Assembly: GCF_003418935.1 (NCBI RefSeq) | Contig: NZ_QVMT01000001.1 | Span: 474,063-538,062 of the forward strand | Direction: 5' to 3' | Length of the DNA stretch: 64,000 nucleotides | Source of the DNA: Emticicia sp. C21 | GTDB lineage: Bacteria > Bacteroidota > Bacteroidia > Cytophagales > Spirosomataceae | Part shown: positions 43,787 through 52,138 of the stretch, in pieces | Layout: each line of letters starts with the position of its first letter | Position numbering within the stretch: the first letter of the stretch is position 1 | Made by a program: the position numbers and the translations under genes | The notes under the pieces: generated by a model | Seen by the model: the letters and a program-made list of their open reading frames with translations, nothing else | What the model was told of the DNA's origin: nothing | Databases searched by the model: none

Positions 43787-43820
43787 GGGGAGAGACTTAT
43801 CGTATACTTCTCTCCCTTTT
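43787..43820 (+). terminator. Terminator after the arginine deiminase-like gene
   Basis: GGGAGAGA pairs with TCTCTCCC (43809-43816) and is followed by TTTT. It overlaps the upstream end of the longer frame of the next gene, supporting a later start for that gene. Confidence 0.75.
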
Positions 43821-43837
43821 ATTACCTGACACACCTG

Positions 43838-44788
43838 ATGAAAACCAAACTCCTGTTTCTTCTACTCCTTTGCACCACGCATATTGTCGCACAGAAAAAA
43901 TCTTATTACATCTTTACATCATTCCGGGATAATGGACAAGATGGCCTACATCTGGCATTGAGTGAAGATGGCTATATCTGGAAACCCCTCAAAAATGACC
44001 AGTCGTTTCTGAAACCACAGATTAACCATCCTGATAATCTGATGCGTGACCCTGCTATTAAGCAAGGGCCTGATGGCACTTTTCATATGGTCTGGACAGT
44101 ATCGTGGAATGGTGATAACGGAAAAATCATTGGTTATTCAAGCTCAAAAGACCTCATTAACTGGACAAGCCAAAAGGCGATTTCGGTTATGGAACATGAA
44201 AATGAAGTAAGAAATGTATGGGCACCGGAACTATTTTACGATAAAAAACAGAAGGACTGGATTATCTATTGGTCGTCAACTATTACGGGTAAATTTGAAG
44301 AGGATACTACCAATCTGAGCGAGAGTAAATATAATCATCGCTTTTATTATGTTCGTACGAAAGACTTTCAGCATTTCAGTGAAACCAGGCTTTTTTATGA
44401 CCCCGGTTTCAATTGCATAGACGCCACTCTACTGGAAGATAAGGGAAAGTTTTATCTCTTTATGAAAGATGAGCGACTAAAACCGATAAAGAAGAATTTA
44501 AGACTCGCTGTCGGAGATACCCCAACAGGCCCATTTAAGGATTCTCCGGCTTTTACTATCAGTTGGGTGGAAGGTCCATCAGCCATTAAAATCGGAGACT
44601 ATTATTATGTCTATTTCGACCACTACACCAAACCCCATTACTATGGTGCTTACCGCTCAAAAGACCTCAACGATTGGCAGGAAGTTTCTGCACAAATGAG
44701 CTTCCCCAAAGGCATGAGACATGGGAGTGTGGTTGAAATATCTAAGAAATTGGCGAAGAATTTATTGAGTAATTTAGTGAATGAGTGA
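43838..44788 (+). CDS. Secreted GH43-like glycosidase
   Basis: The start is placed at ATG 43838, giving a signal peptide (MKTKLLFLLLLCTTHIVAQ); a longer frame from 43763 runs through the upstream terminator. The 316-residue protein has the five-bladed beta-propeller features of GH43: D71 in LMRDPAI, WAPE with E131, an Asp in FNCIDATLL, and an acidic residue in WVEGPSAIK. Likely activity is an exported arabinosidase/xylosidase-type enzyme, substrate unknown. The last seven residues (SNLVNE and neighbours) are encoded by the adjoining simple repeat. Confidence 0.85.
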   Translation: MKTKLLFLLLLCTTHIVAQKKSYYIFTSFRDNGQDGLHLALSEDGYIWKPLKNDQSFLKPQINHPDNLMRDPAIKQGPDGTFHMVWTVSWNGDNGKIIGYSSSKDLINWTSQKAISVMEHENEVRNVWAPELFYDKKQKDWIIYWSSTITGKFEEDTTNLSESKYNHRFYYVRTKDFQHFSETRLFYDPGFNCIDATLLEDKGKFYLFMKDERLKPIKKNLRLAVGDTPTGPFKDSPAFTISWVEGPSAIKIGDYYYVYFDHYTKPHYYGAYRSKDLNDWQEVSAQMSFPKGMRHGSVVEISKKLAKNLLSNLVNE

Positions 44789-44952
44789 TTGAGCGATTTA
44801 GTGATTTAGTGATTAAATTGCAGGAACTATGCTACAGCGACATACTGTTTTAATTGATTGTGGCGGTTTATCTGATTCTAAATCATTTTAATCATTGAAT
44901 CAGGTAAATCAAAGTTCAAGACTAATCACTCAATCACTAAATCACTCAATTC
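44764..44952. repeat. SSR-bordered palindromic element C
   Basis: Left tract GAATGAGTGATTGAGCGATT and right tract AATCACTCAATCACTAAATC are inverted, around a core that includes CTACAGCGACATACTGTTTT, similar to the core of element A, and AAAGTTCAAGACTAATCACT, shared with elements A and B. It overlaps the 3' end of the GH43-like gene and fills the gap to the convergent MetE-like gene. Confidence 0.8.
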
Positions 44953-45993
44953 TTAAACCAGCCCCAACCTCTCCCTCATTGCTTTCGCCCCATCACACAT
45001 GGCTTTCAATTTCTGGCGTGATGCCCAACGGGCAGTTTGGCTTAAACCGCAATCAGGGGCAACGGCCAGTTTTTCTGCAGGAACATACTTCAGGCAAAGT
45101 TCAATGCGTTCCATAACGTCCTTTACCGATTCACAGTAATAGTTCTTTACATCAATTATACCCACTGCTACATCCATTTTCTGGGCAAATTCAGCCAATA
45201 ACTCTACTTCATCAAACTCACGGTTGGCCATTTCGATGTGTATTTCATCAACATTCATATCCAGAAAATCGGGTAACATCGGGTGCAGTTTACGATACCC
45301 TACCGGACGCCCCTTGAAATTACCAAAGCATAAATGGGTAGAAACACGGGCCTTACCAACTACACCTGCAATGGTACGATTGAAAATATCGACAAACCTT
45401 TTGGTATCTTCTTTATAGGCATAACAAGACATCGATGGTTCATCGACCGTAATTTCAGTGCAACCCGCAGCTACCAAATCTTCTAATTCCTTTTTTACAT
45501 AAGGCAGAAGTCCTTCGGTTACTTCAAAGCGGTCTTTGTAGATTTTCCCATCAGGCAACATTCGCCCTGAGAGTGTATAAGGCCCAGGTACAGATGCTTT
45601 AAGGGTATATCCCTGTGGTGCTAATTTAGCTAGACGTTGGTATTCTTTAACTGCTCCCAGCCCTTTAGGCGCAGTCAATGGCTCAATAATAGAATGTTTA
45701 CCCCGCTGGTCGTGCGCCGGAGGGCCAAACTTACGCGTTTCCGAATGGTTTGGTTCAAGCCCTTTAATGAAGCCGTAGAAAGACAAATTAAAATCAAGGC
45801 GGGTTTGTTCGCCATCGGTAATTACATCAAGCCCAGCAGTGGTCTGGTCGTGAATGGCTGCAATCACGGCATCTTCAATCATTTCTTCTATATCTGCTGC
45901 ACCAAATTTATCAAGGTTCATAGAAGAAAATTCAAGCCACCCCGGAAAAGGATAACTACCCACAACGGTTGTTCTAATAGGTTTTGGTTGCAT
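44953..45993 (-). CDS. Core-MetE-like cobalamin-independent methyltransferase
   Basis: The 346-residue single TIM-barrel protein corresponds to the C-terminal catalytic half of MetE. Zinc and substrate positions visible are H220 and C222 (STHLCFGN), an acidic DEP at 184-186, E254, and C315 in PDCGLSQTARW. The N-terminal half of full MetE is absent, as in core-MetE proteins. It probably moves a methyl group to homocysteine or a related thiol; the donor is unknown. It is flanked on both sides by SSR-type repeats. Confidence 0.88.
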   Translation of the reverse strand: MQPKPIRTTVVGSYPFPGWLEFSSMNLDKFGAADIEEMIEDAVIAAIHDQTTAGLDVITDGEQTRLDFNLSFYGFIKGLEPNHSETRKFGPPAHDQRGKHSIIEPLTAPKGLGAVKEYQRLAKLAPQGYTLKASVPGPYTLSGRMLPDGKIYKDRFEVTEGLLPYVKKELEDLVAAGCTEITVDEPSMSCYAYKEDTKRFVDIFNRTIAGVVGKARVSTHLCFGNFKGRPVGYRKLHPMLPDFLDMNVDEIHIEMANREFDEVELLAEFAQKMDVAVGIIDVKNYYCESVKDVMERIELCLKYVPAEKLAVAPDCGLSQTARWASRQKLKAMCDGAKAMRERLGLV

Positions 45994-46003
45994 ATTTGTT
46001 TCT

Positions 46004-46124
46004 ATTTAGTGATTTAGTGAATGAGTGATTTAGTGAATTAGAAGATGCTTTTGAGATAGTTAATTGTTATTAAAAACCCAATTTATTAATCACTCATTCA
46101 CACAATCACTAAATCACTCAATTA
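46004..46124. repeat. SSR-bordered palindromic element E
   Basis: ATTTAGTGATTTAGTGAATG on the left is inverted on the right as CACAATCACTAAATCACTC. The core GATAGTTAATTGTTAT matches element D. It lies between the MetE-like and DinB genes, both on the minus strand. Confidence 0.8.
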
Positions 46125-46564
46125 TTAATAAGTCTCCTATGGTAATTGATTTGTCCTAAATGATAATTAAAATGTCCATACAGGTGAATCAGAAAAAATT
46201 CGTTGCTATCATGCCCACCGTAGAATTCTTCTGTATGATTACGGGCTAAATCTTCCTCTGTAAGATTTTCTAATACACCTTTAAACATTTGTCTTGCCTC
46301 TTCAATTTTTTGAATCAAGGTTGCTCTGGGAACATTTTTATCCGAAAACTCCAGAGGCCTATTCCGCACATAGCCTGTATTACCCAGTTGTGCACCAAAA
46401 TAATGATTCAGATTCCCCATTAGGTGCAGGCATAAATTCCCTGCCGAATTACTGATTTCTCCTCTTATCTCCCATATCAGTTCTTCACTTTTATAGGCTT
46501 CTATTTCAGTTTTAAGTTTTTGTAAATCTCTGTCGAATAATTTGATTAGTTCTTTCGTAAGCAT
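46118..46564 (-). CDS. DinB-superfamily protein
   Basis: From the ATG at 46564 the gene encodes 148 residues. A longer frame runs in a different phase through the upstream gene's Gly/Cys tail and is not credible. It has the four-helix DinB pattern with histidines in NLCLHLMGNLNHYFG and at HLYGHFNYHLGQINYH, likely metal ligands, as in DUF1572 relatives. Function is unknown; some relatives are thiol-dependent transferases. It starts 20 bases after the preceding gene's stop, suggesting an operon. Confidence 0.85.
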   Translation of the reverse strand: MLTKELIKLFDRDLQKLKTEIEAYKSEELIWEIRGEISNSAGNLCLHLMGNLNHYFGAQLGNTGYVRNRPLEFSDKNVPRATLIQKIEEARQMFKGVLENLTEEDLARNHTEEFYGGHDSNEFFLIHLYGHFNYHLGQINYHRRLINN

Positions 46565-46583
46565 ATGTATATTTTTTAATTCC

Positions 46584-47948
46584 TCAATCTCCACCTCCGC
46601 AGCCACCACAGCCTCCGCCACAACCATCTCCACCACCTCCTCCGTCGCTGCTACAGGCACTACTACTGCCAGAATCTCCGGTGTTTCTTCCTGTTTCTCT
46701 ATAATGTGGTTCAAATGTAGTAGAAATGCCATTTTCGTCATTTAACATATAAAAATTAGTAAAGAGGAAAACACCGGCAACCGTAGCAAGATTAAAACTA
46801 CTTGCGTTTTCTTCTACTGCTGCTTTTATACTGTCTTTGCTGTTTATCGAAAATTCATTCAAAAAGTAAGCAATTGGAATATAGAGTATTACCATCACTA
46901 CCAGAAAACCCACAGGTTTCTTGTTACCATAACCCTGAATGATACGAATTACACCCATTAAAATGATAATAAAATGAAAAATCAGAAAATAATGCCCTTT
47001 TGATTGAATCGCTTCCTTTATTGGTCTGGTTAGCTTTATAAAATAATCTGCGTGATTGAGCAAGATGAGTCTTACTGATTTTATGCCGATTTTTTCGTTT
47101 TCGTGTGCCTGTATACTATAAAAAAGTGGCTCGTTTTTATCAAATCTATGTTCAAACTCTTCGCCATTATAGCGTAAATAACCCTTTTCAACAAAATTGA
47201 CAGTCAGCATCCGCATAGTAGTTTCCAGACCTTTAAAAATAGCTGAAAAATGTAATGGGTGAAGCTGCTTAACTAGATTAAGGGTATTGAGTTCTTTAAA
47301 TAGTTTATTGCAATAGGCCAGAACAAATCCGATAACCATAAGGAAAGCATAGAATCCCAGAAATTCAAGACCACTCAATTGATAGGGATTTTTAGTAAAA
47401 AACAGAAGAACCGCAAAGCTGAAACCACAAGCTAATAAGGTTCGATTCACAAAGGGTAAATCGAACGGAGTTCCGATTGGGTCATAAACAGGACGTTTAA
47501 AAGGCGAATTTTGAGGAAGATATTTTTCTAAATCAAAGCTCTTTGGAAGTGGCCAGATTGACTCTGGCGGAATCTCTCCAAACTCTTCTATATAAGCAAT
47601 AATGGTTTCGTCATACCATTTTACATGCTTTATATTTTCTCCTTTACCACCTTTACTAGGGTAATGGTGTACTTCTGTCCCCAATGTTTTTTTACAGAAT
47701 TCGTTCCAGTAATTATCTGTATACGTCAGGTGCAAATGCCATACTTTATCAATATCTTCAGAGGGCGATGCTCCATTGGGCTGTGTTAAGCATAAATAGA
47801 TAAACTTCTTATATTCACTGATGGCGAGGATTGCCAATGTTTTTGACCAACTTTCTTCTTTACACAACTTGTCAGAAAACTTAACTTCGGCATCAGGATC
47901 GTCTAATTTAAATTCGCATATTTTTTTCCATAGGTCGGTATTTTTCAT
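46584..47948 (-). CDS. Membrane protein with GRDP-like N-terminus and Gly/Cys-rich tail
   Basis: The ATG at 47948 gives 454 residues. The N-terminal 150 residues have a glycine-rich-domain-protein-like pattern: DIDKVWHLHLTYTDNYW, then a Cys and HHYP. The central part has about four membrane helices in two pairs. The last 30 residues are Gly, Cys and Ser (GDGCGGGCGGCGGGD), as in TIGR04222 proteins. The tail could bind metal or be a processing or attachment signal. Function unknown; operon with the DinB gene. Confidence 0.75.
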   Translation of the reverse strand: MKNTDLWKKICEFKLDDPDAEVKFSDKLCKEESWSKTLAILAISEYKKFIYLCLTQPNGASPSEDIDKVWHLHLTYTDNYWNEFCKKTLGTEVHHYPSKGGKGENIKHVKWYDETIIAYIEEFGEIPPESIWPLPKSFDLEKYLPQNSPFKRPVYDPIGTPFDLPFVNRTLLACGFSFAVLLFFTKNPYQLSGLEFLGFYAFLMVIGFVLAYCNKLFKELNTLNLVKQLHPLHFSAIFKGLETTMRMLTVNFVEKGYLRYNGEEFEHRFDKNEPLFYSIQAHENEKIGIKSVRLILLNHADYFIKLTRPIKEAIQSKGHYFLIFHFIIILMGVIRIIQGYGNKKPVGFLVVMVILYIPIAYFLNEFSINSKDSIKAAVEENASSFNLATVAGVFLFTNFYMLNDENGISTTFEPHYRETGRNTGDSGSSSACSSDGGGGGDGCGGGCGGCGGGD

Positions 47949-48021
47949 AAAACAGAATTTTTGTGTTTCATTAATGTAGCCAAATCGCACATTTTCTTTA
48001 AAGCGTCAGATTGTCCAGTTG

Positions 48022-48429
48022 CTAAATTCTAAGACTCATTCGAACATAATCTTTGCCGCTTTTCTGAAATATTTCAGAATCTGTTCTCATCCCGAATTTC
48101 TTGTAAAATCTAATGGCTGTAACCCTCGCATCGCAGGTCAATTCTTTGATATCTAAGCCTTTAGCCGTATCAATCAGAAATTCCAATAGCTGTGAACCAT
48201 AACCCTTGCCCTGATATGCCGTATCAGTTGCAAACTTTCTGAACTGCGCATGATCGCCCTTGATAAACAAGGAAATTACAGATACCAGTTGTCCATTTTC
48301 GAACAATCCATAGTGTAATCCGTCTGCATCATTGGGCAAAATCACAAAGTCAAGGGGTTTATCAGGCCACATGACCTTGTGACGCAATGCCCACGTTTCA
48401 TCCGCTTGTATTTGTTTAAGGTCAATCAA
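48022..48429 (-). CDS. GNAT-family N-acetyltransferase
   Basis: The 135-residue GNAT protein has the acetyl-CoA pyrophosphate loop YQGKGYGSQLLEFL near residues 70-83 and the terminal YKKFGM beta-bulge segment. The acceptor is unknown. It follows the DUF1080 gene by five bases on the minus strand and is the last gene of the ROK-SIS-DUF1080-GNAT group, which hints at an amino-sugar or cell-wall acceptor. Confidence 0.88.
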   Translation of the reverse strand: MIDLKQIQADETWALRHKVMWPDKPLDFVILPNDADGLHYGLFENGQLVSVISLFIKGDHAQFRKFATDTAYQGKGYGSQLLEFLIDTAKGLDIKELTCDARVTAIRFYKKFGMRTDSEIFQKSGKDYVRMSLRI

Positions 48430-48434
48430 AATGC

Positions 48435-49184
48435 TTATAACTCTCTTATCCAGATATTTCGGAACGATACCTCTGAACCATGCTCCTGCAAAGCAATCGG
48501 CCCTTTTCCTGAATAATACTCATACGATGGAATGCCGATATACTGGATTGTTCCCTGAATTTCAAAATGGTTCAATATCAAAACACCATTCATCAATACC
48601 GTTACATAGGCAGGTGTTTCAACCGAACCGTTATATCTGAATTTGGGGGCTGTGAAGAAAATATCATAGGCATTCCATTCGCCGGGTTTCAGCATGGAAT
48701 TGGCTAAAGGTATTACTTGCTTGTAGACGCTTCCTGCCTGTCCATTAGCATAGATAGGTACTTCATTATTATAAGAGTCAAAAATCTGAATCTCATATTT
48801 ACCATGAAGAAACACCCCACTATTACCTCCATTCGGGTAGCCCGCTTTTTTAGAATCTAATGGCGTACTGAATTCTACATGCAGCTGAAAACTACCGAAC
48901 TCCTCTTTAGTCCTGATTTCACCTGTGCCATTCTTAGCAATCATAGCACCATCTTTCAGAGGCCATTTAGCCGGAGCTTTATCTTTGGACTGTTGCCAGG
49001 CATTGAGGCTGGTACCATCAAAAAGTATTATGGCATCAGAAGGCGCACCTCCGTGAGTTTTGGCAGGTACAACCAGTTTGGGTTTGGGCTCCCATACTTC
49101 GGTAGTTTCTGGTACTTTGAAATTTTGTGCAAATCCACTCAGGCTGATGGCTGCCAGAGCAATCTGAAATATAATTTTTTTCAT
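48435..49184 (-). CDS. Secreted DUF1080 (3-keto-disaccharide hydrolase-like) protein
   Basis: The 249-residue exported protein has a signal peptide (MKKIIFQIALAAISLSGFAQ) and the DUF1080 lectin-like fold. Its motifs are IILFDGTSLNAW, the FGSFQLHVEF strand, GNSGVFLHGKYEIQIFDS and the late PGEWNAYDI and IWIREL end. Relatives hydrolyse 3-keto-glycosides. It is 35 bases downstream of the SIS gene. Confidence 0.88.
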   Translation of the reverse strand: MKKIIFQIALAAISLSGFAQNFKVPETTEVWEPKPKLVVPAKTHGGAPSDAIILFDGTSLNAWQQSKDKAPAKWPLKDGAMIAKNGTGEIRTKEEFGSFQLHVEFSTPLDSKKAGYPNGGNSGVFLHGKYEIQIFDSYNNEVPIYANGQAGSVYKQVIPLANSMLKPGEWNAYDIFFTAPKFRYNGSVETPAYVTVLMNGVLILNHFEIQGTIQYIGIPSYEYYSGKGPIALQEHGSEVSFRNIWIREL

Positions 49185-49219
49185 AGGTTAAAATATATTT
49201 ATTGAGTTGAATAGATGGT

Positions 49220-50029
49220 TTAAAGAGTTTTATCGTCAGAAACATAGCTTGGTACACCCACTTTGGCATACATATGAGCTATACGATGGGCATGTTCGTC
49301 GTAAGCGGCTTCAAATAATCCGGTTGCTTTTTCTGTACCCACCAATGCATTGGCAGTTAATACTTTAGGCGGATGTCCGGCTTGCGTTAGATAATCAGCC
49401 ACCTGTGCTTTAATACTATTGATTAACATGGCCCCTCCTACTGTCGAGCCCGGGGATACCGGCGTATCAAGATTAGGCACATAAACCATTGAATCCCCGA
49501 CTGGTGCGCCTGTATCCAGTACCAAATCGGCAAAATCGTTTAGTTTTCGTCCATCAGGACGTTTCGTAGTACTGGCTTCCAGATGATCTTTCGTTACTAA
49601 TGCTACCACTTTAATGCCTTTTTTCTGAAAAATCTCAGCCATTTCTACTGGCACTATATTAGTACCCGATGACGAAATCACTAAAGCAGTATCAACAGAA
49701 GATAAATCAAAGTTTCGTAAAATGCGGTCAGCCAATCCACTCACATTCTCCAAAAACATGGCCTGGCGTTGTCCGTTGGCTCCCACTACCAGATTATGAA
49801 AAGTCAATGAAAGTTCTACAATTGGATTAAAACCCGGAAAAGAGCCATAACGAGGCCACATTTCTTCTACCATAATCCGACTATGCCCCGACCCAAACAC
49901 ATGCACCATTCGACCCGCCAGTATTGAATCAGCAAACCATCGGGCAGCCGTTTGTATCTCGTTTTCCTGTTGCTTTACTGTTTCTACAATTTTCGTACAC
50001 TTATTCAGGTAATCTTGTATAACACTCAT
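49220..50029 (-). CDS. SIS-domain sugar-phosphate isomerase-like protein
   Basis: The 269-residue cytosolic protein has a phosphosugar-binding SIS fold: HVFGSGHSRIMVEEM near the N-terminus and LVISSSGTNIVPVEMA in the middle. It resembles the UPF0309 family of putative sugar isomerases. It starts 20 bases after the ROK kinase stop, so kinase and isomerase probably act on the same sugar. The preceding phosphosugar step is not identified. Confidence 0.85.
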   Translation of the reverse strand: MSVIQDYLNKCTKIVETVKQQENEIQTAARWFADSILAGRMVHVFGSGHSRIMVEEMWPRYGSFPGFNPIVELSLTFHNLVVGANGQRQAMFLENVSGLADRILRNFDLSSVDTALVISSSGTNIVPVEMAEIFQKKGIKVVALVTKDHLEASTTKRPDGRKLNDFADLVLDTGAPVGDSMVYVPNLDTPVSPGSTVGGAMLINSIKAQVADYLTQAGHPPKVLTANALVGTEKATGLFEAAYDEHAHRIAHMYAKVGVPSYVSDDKTL

Positions 50030-50049
50030 CTTGATTAAAGTATTTCTGT

Positions 50050-50940
50050 TTAATTAGTTTTAGATAAGACAAAACTGGCAGCACCAATGGCACCTGCCAT
50101 ATCGCCAAAATAGGCTTGTACAATTTCTGTTTTTTTATTGCCCGGACGCCATTCATACAATTCCATAAAAGAGGCCAAAGGCTCAAAAAGAGAATTTTCA
50201 GCTAAGGTAATTCCTCCTGCCAGTACCACCATTTCAGGCGATAAAAGGTTAGCGATAGAACTAATAGCAATCGACAACTTCCTTACCGATGAAAGCCAGA
50301 GATAAGTAGCAAAATAATCTCCCTTACGAAAAGCTTCTACTAATTCCCAGGTTGAAGTATATTTACTATGACTTCTTTTTTCTATTGAATAGTTCCCAAT
50401 GGCATATTCTAAACTCCCAACCATACCCACAATACTTTGGGTCTCTTCATGGGTATTAAGTGAAATATGACCTAAATGCCCTGCCATCTGCGAAAGCCCC
50501 TGATACAATTGTCCGTTAATTAATACCCCTCCTCCTACTCCAGTCCCCAGGGTTAGTAATACCACATTACGCTTGTCTCTGGCCACACCAAATTTTGCTT
50601 CTGCCATCAGGGCTGCGTGGGCATCATTGAGTACATAGGTAGCATCGCCCAGATATTCACCCCACATAAAATTCTCTAGCCCTTTCAGGCGATTAGGCAG
50701 GTAGGCAATACACTGGTTTTGCTCATTCGGCAAGCCTGGAGCTGACATGCCGATGCCTAGAATAGGTTGCTGCAGGTAGTTTTTCAGATAATCTACCATC
50801 TCTTTTACATTCTCTCGCCATGAACCATCTTCTGTGTCTTTGGTCGGAATATAATGTTGTTTCAACACATCACCATTCTGGTTGATGATTAGCCCTTTTA
50901 TATTTGTACCCCCAAGGTCTATACCAATTACGTAAGACAT
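50050..50940 (-). CDS. ROK-family sugar kinase with variant zinc site
   Basis: The 296-residue kinase has the nucleotide loop GIDLGGTNIKG at the N-terminus and the catalytic Asp at D106 (VLNDAHAAL). The usual glutamate of the ExGH motif is histidine here (AGHLGH, H155/H158), and the CxCGxxGC zinc motif is absent. It leads the SIS/DUF1080/GNAT group. A hexose or amino sugar is the likely substrate, but the variant site weakens exact prediction. Confidence 0.87.
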   Translation of the reverse strand: MSYVIGIDLGGTNIKGLIINQNGDVLKQHYIPTKDTEDGSWRENVKEMVDYLKNYLQQPILGIGMSAPGLPNEQNQCIAYLPNRLKGLENFMWGEYLGDATYVLNDAHAALMAEAKFGVARDKRNVVLLTLGTGVGGGVLINGQLYQGLSQMAGHLGHISLNTHEETQSIVGMVGSLEYAIGNYSIEKRSHSKYTSTWELVEAFRKGDYFATYLWLSSVRKLSIAISSIANLLSPEMVVLAGGITLAENSLFEPLASFMELYEWRPGNKKTEIVQAYFGDMAGAIGAASFVLSKTN

Positions 50941-50972
50941 TTTTATTGTCGATTTTCAATTGCGTAATGTAT

Positions 50973-51139
50973 GGCGATTTTGTAAATCGCCGAAATTCGA
51001 TAGAATTTCATAAACCACACTCGTTAATATTAATTTTGAAATCAATACTTCTGAGATAACGTACCACGGATTTTTGAAACTCTGTATAATATAGTCTTAT
51101 GATCTTTTAGCGGCCTTCAGACGATTTAAAAAAAATCGT
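50973..51139. repeat. Palindromic REP-like hairpins upstream of the ROK gene
   Basis: GGCGATTT-TGT-AAATCGCC (50973-50991) is followed directly by GAAATTC-GATA-GAATTTC (50992-51009). Further left of the SDR gene lies ACGATTT-AAAAA-AAATCGT (51121-51139). The paired hairpins recall the element at 10181-10306, though loops and sequences differ. Confidence 0.65.
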
Positions 51140-51145
51140 AATACA

Positions 51146-51925
51146 CTAATACTGGCCCTCACTTACTCCCCAGCCGCCATCAACAAATAAAGCTTGCCCG
51201 GTTGTAAATTTAGAACTATCTGACATGAAATAAACCGCAGCACCATCTAAATCACTCGCCTCTCCATTACGCCCGCCATCTAAAGGCTGCTTAGTCTTAA
51301 CAAAATCCATAATTACCTCATCTTTAGAAGCACGTTGAGACATAGGAGTTTCTACCAAAGCAGGTGCTAAAACATTTATCCTGATATTATCAGACGCATA
51401 ATAAGCCGCAATAGATTTAGAAAAGCCAATGATGGCGGATTTAGTAGCGGCATAAGCATGCGTTGAAAAATATTTAGGTGAAGGAGAAACACCTAATACA
51501 GAACCCATATTCAGGATAGTACCCCCTTTTCCTAATTCTAGAAATTTTCGGATAGCCGCCTGATTAGATAGCATCAGACTTGTCAGATTCAATTCAAAGG
51601 TTTTGTTCCAGCCCTCTAATGTTAATTCGTGCAATGGGCCATCGCCATACTTACGTCCACTGCCACCAGCTACGTGATATAACCCATCAAATCCTCCAAA
51701 ATCATTAATAGCTAAGTCAATTGCTTTAGTGGCGGTGTCAGGATTAGCCGCATCACCACTCATGGCATGAGCATTCTCGCCCAATTCTATTTCCGCGGCT
51801 ACGCAACTTTCAGGATTACGGCCTACTACCACTACTTTTGCTCCATTTTTCACAAACGCTTTAGCAGCCGATAAGCCCAGTCCCGTTGTTCCTCCGATAA
51901 TGACTATTTTCTTATTTTTTAGCAT
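51146..51925 (-). CDS. Short-chain dehydrogenase/reductase
   Basis: The 259-residue classical SDR has the cofactor motif IIGGTTGLGLSAA near 9-21 (TGxxxGxG type), S142, Y158 and K162 as the catalytic triad (YAATK), and N113 (ELNLTS). R36 after the second strand suggests NADP preference. It is a probable alcohol/ketone oxidoreductase, substrate unknown. It is upstream of, but 205 bases from, the ROK operon. Confidence 0.9.
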   Translation of the reverse strand: MLKNKKIVIIGGTTGLGLSAAKAFVKNGAKVVVVGRNPESCVAAEIELGENAHAMSGDAANPDTATKAIDLAINDFGGFDGLYHVAGGSGRKYGDGPLHELTLEGWNKTFELNLTSLMLSNQAAIRKFLELGKGGTILNMGSVLGVSPSPKYFSTHAYAATKSAIIGFSKSIAAYYASDNIRINVLAPALVETPMSQRASKDEVIMDFVKTKQPLDGGRNGEASDLDGAAVYFMSDSSKFTTGQALFVDGGWGVSEGQY

Positions 51926-52076
51926 GCGCTTCTATACAAGTTTTGCAAATTTTCCCACCAACTTGTCTATACAAGCAAATGTAAGCAAGAGAAAAAATCT
52001 TTACAAATTTTTTGTAGTACGTTTTTTTAAATCTAATAAAATAGCCCTTATATTACCCCTATTTCTGATGGCCCAA

Positions 52077-52122
52077 AAACAAAAGAGGCACTGATTTGAT
52101 AATCAGTGCCTCTTTTGTTTTC
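52077..52122. terminator. Strong terminator after the M48 peptidase gene
   Basis: A 21-pair stem, AAAACAAAAGAGGCACTGAT and its inverse, around TGAT at 52098-52101, lies 17 bases beyond the M48 gene stop on the minus strand, with T-rich ends on both sides. Confidence 0.9.
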
Positions 52123-52138
52123 GAAGTTAAAGAATTGC

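Noticed and set aside
43763-43837. Upstream extension of the GH43-like gene
   Set aside because: It overlaps the previous stop and passes through a terminator hairpin, while the later ATG gives a clear signal peptide.
46565-46741. N-terminal extension of the DinB gene
   Set aside because: It reads the upstream gene's Gly/Cys tail in another frame, producing a Val/Ala/Glu run with no DinB similarity.
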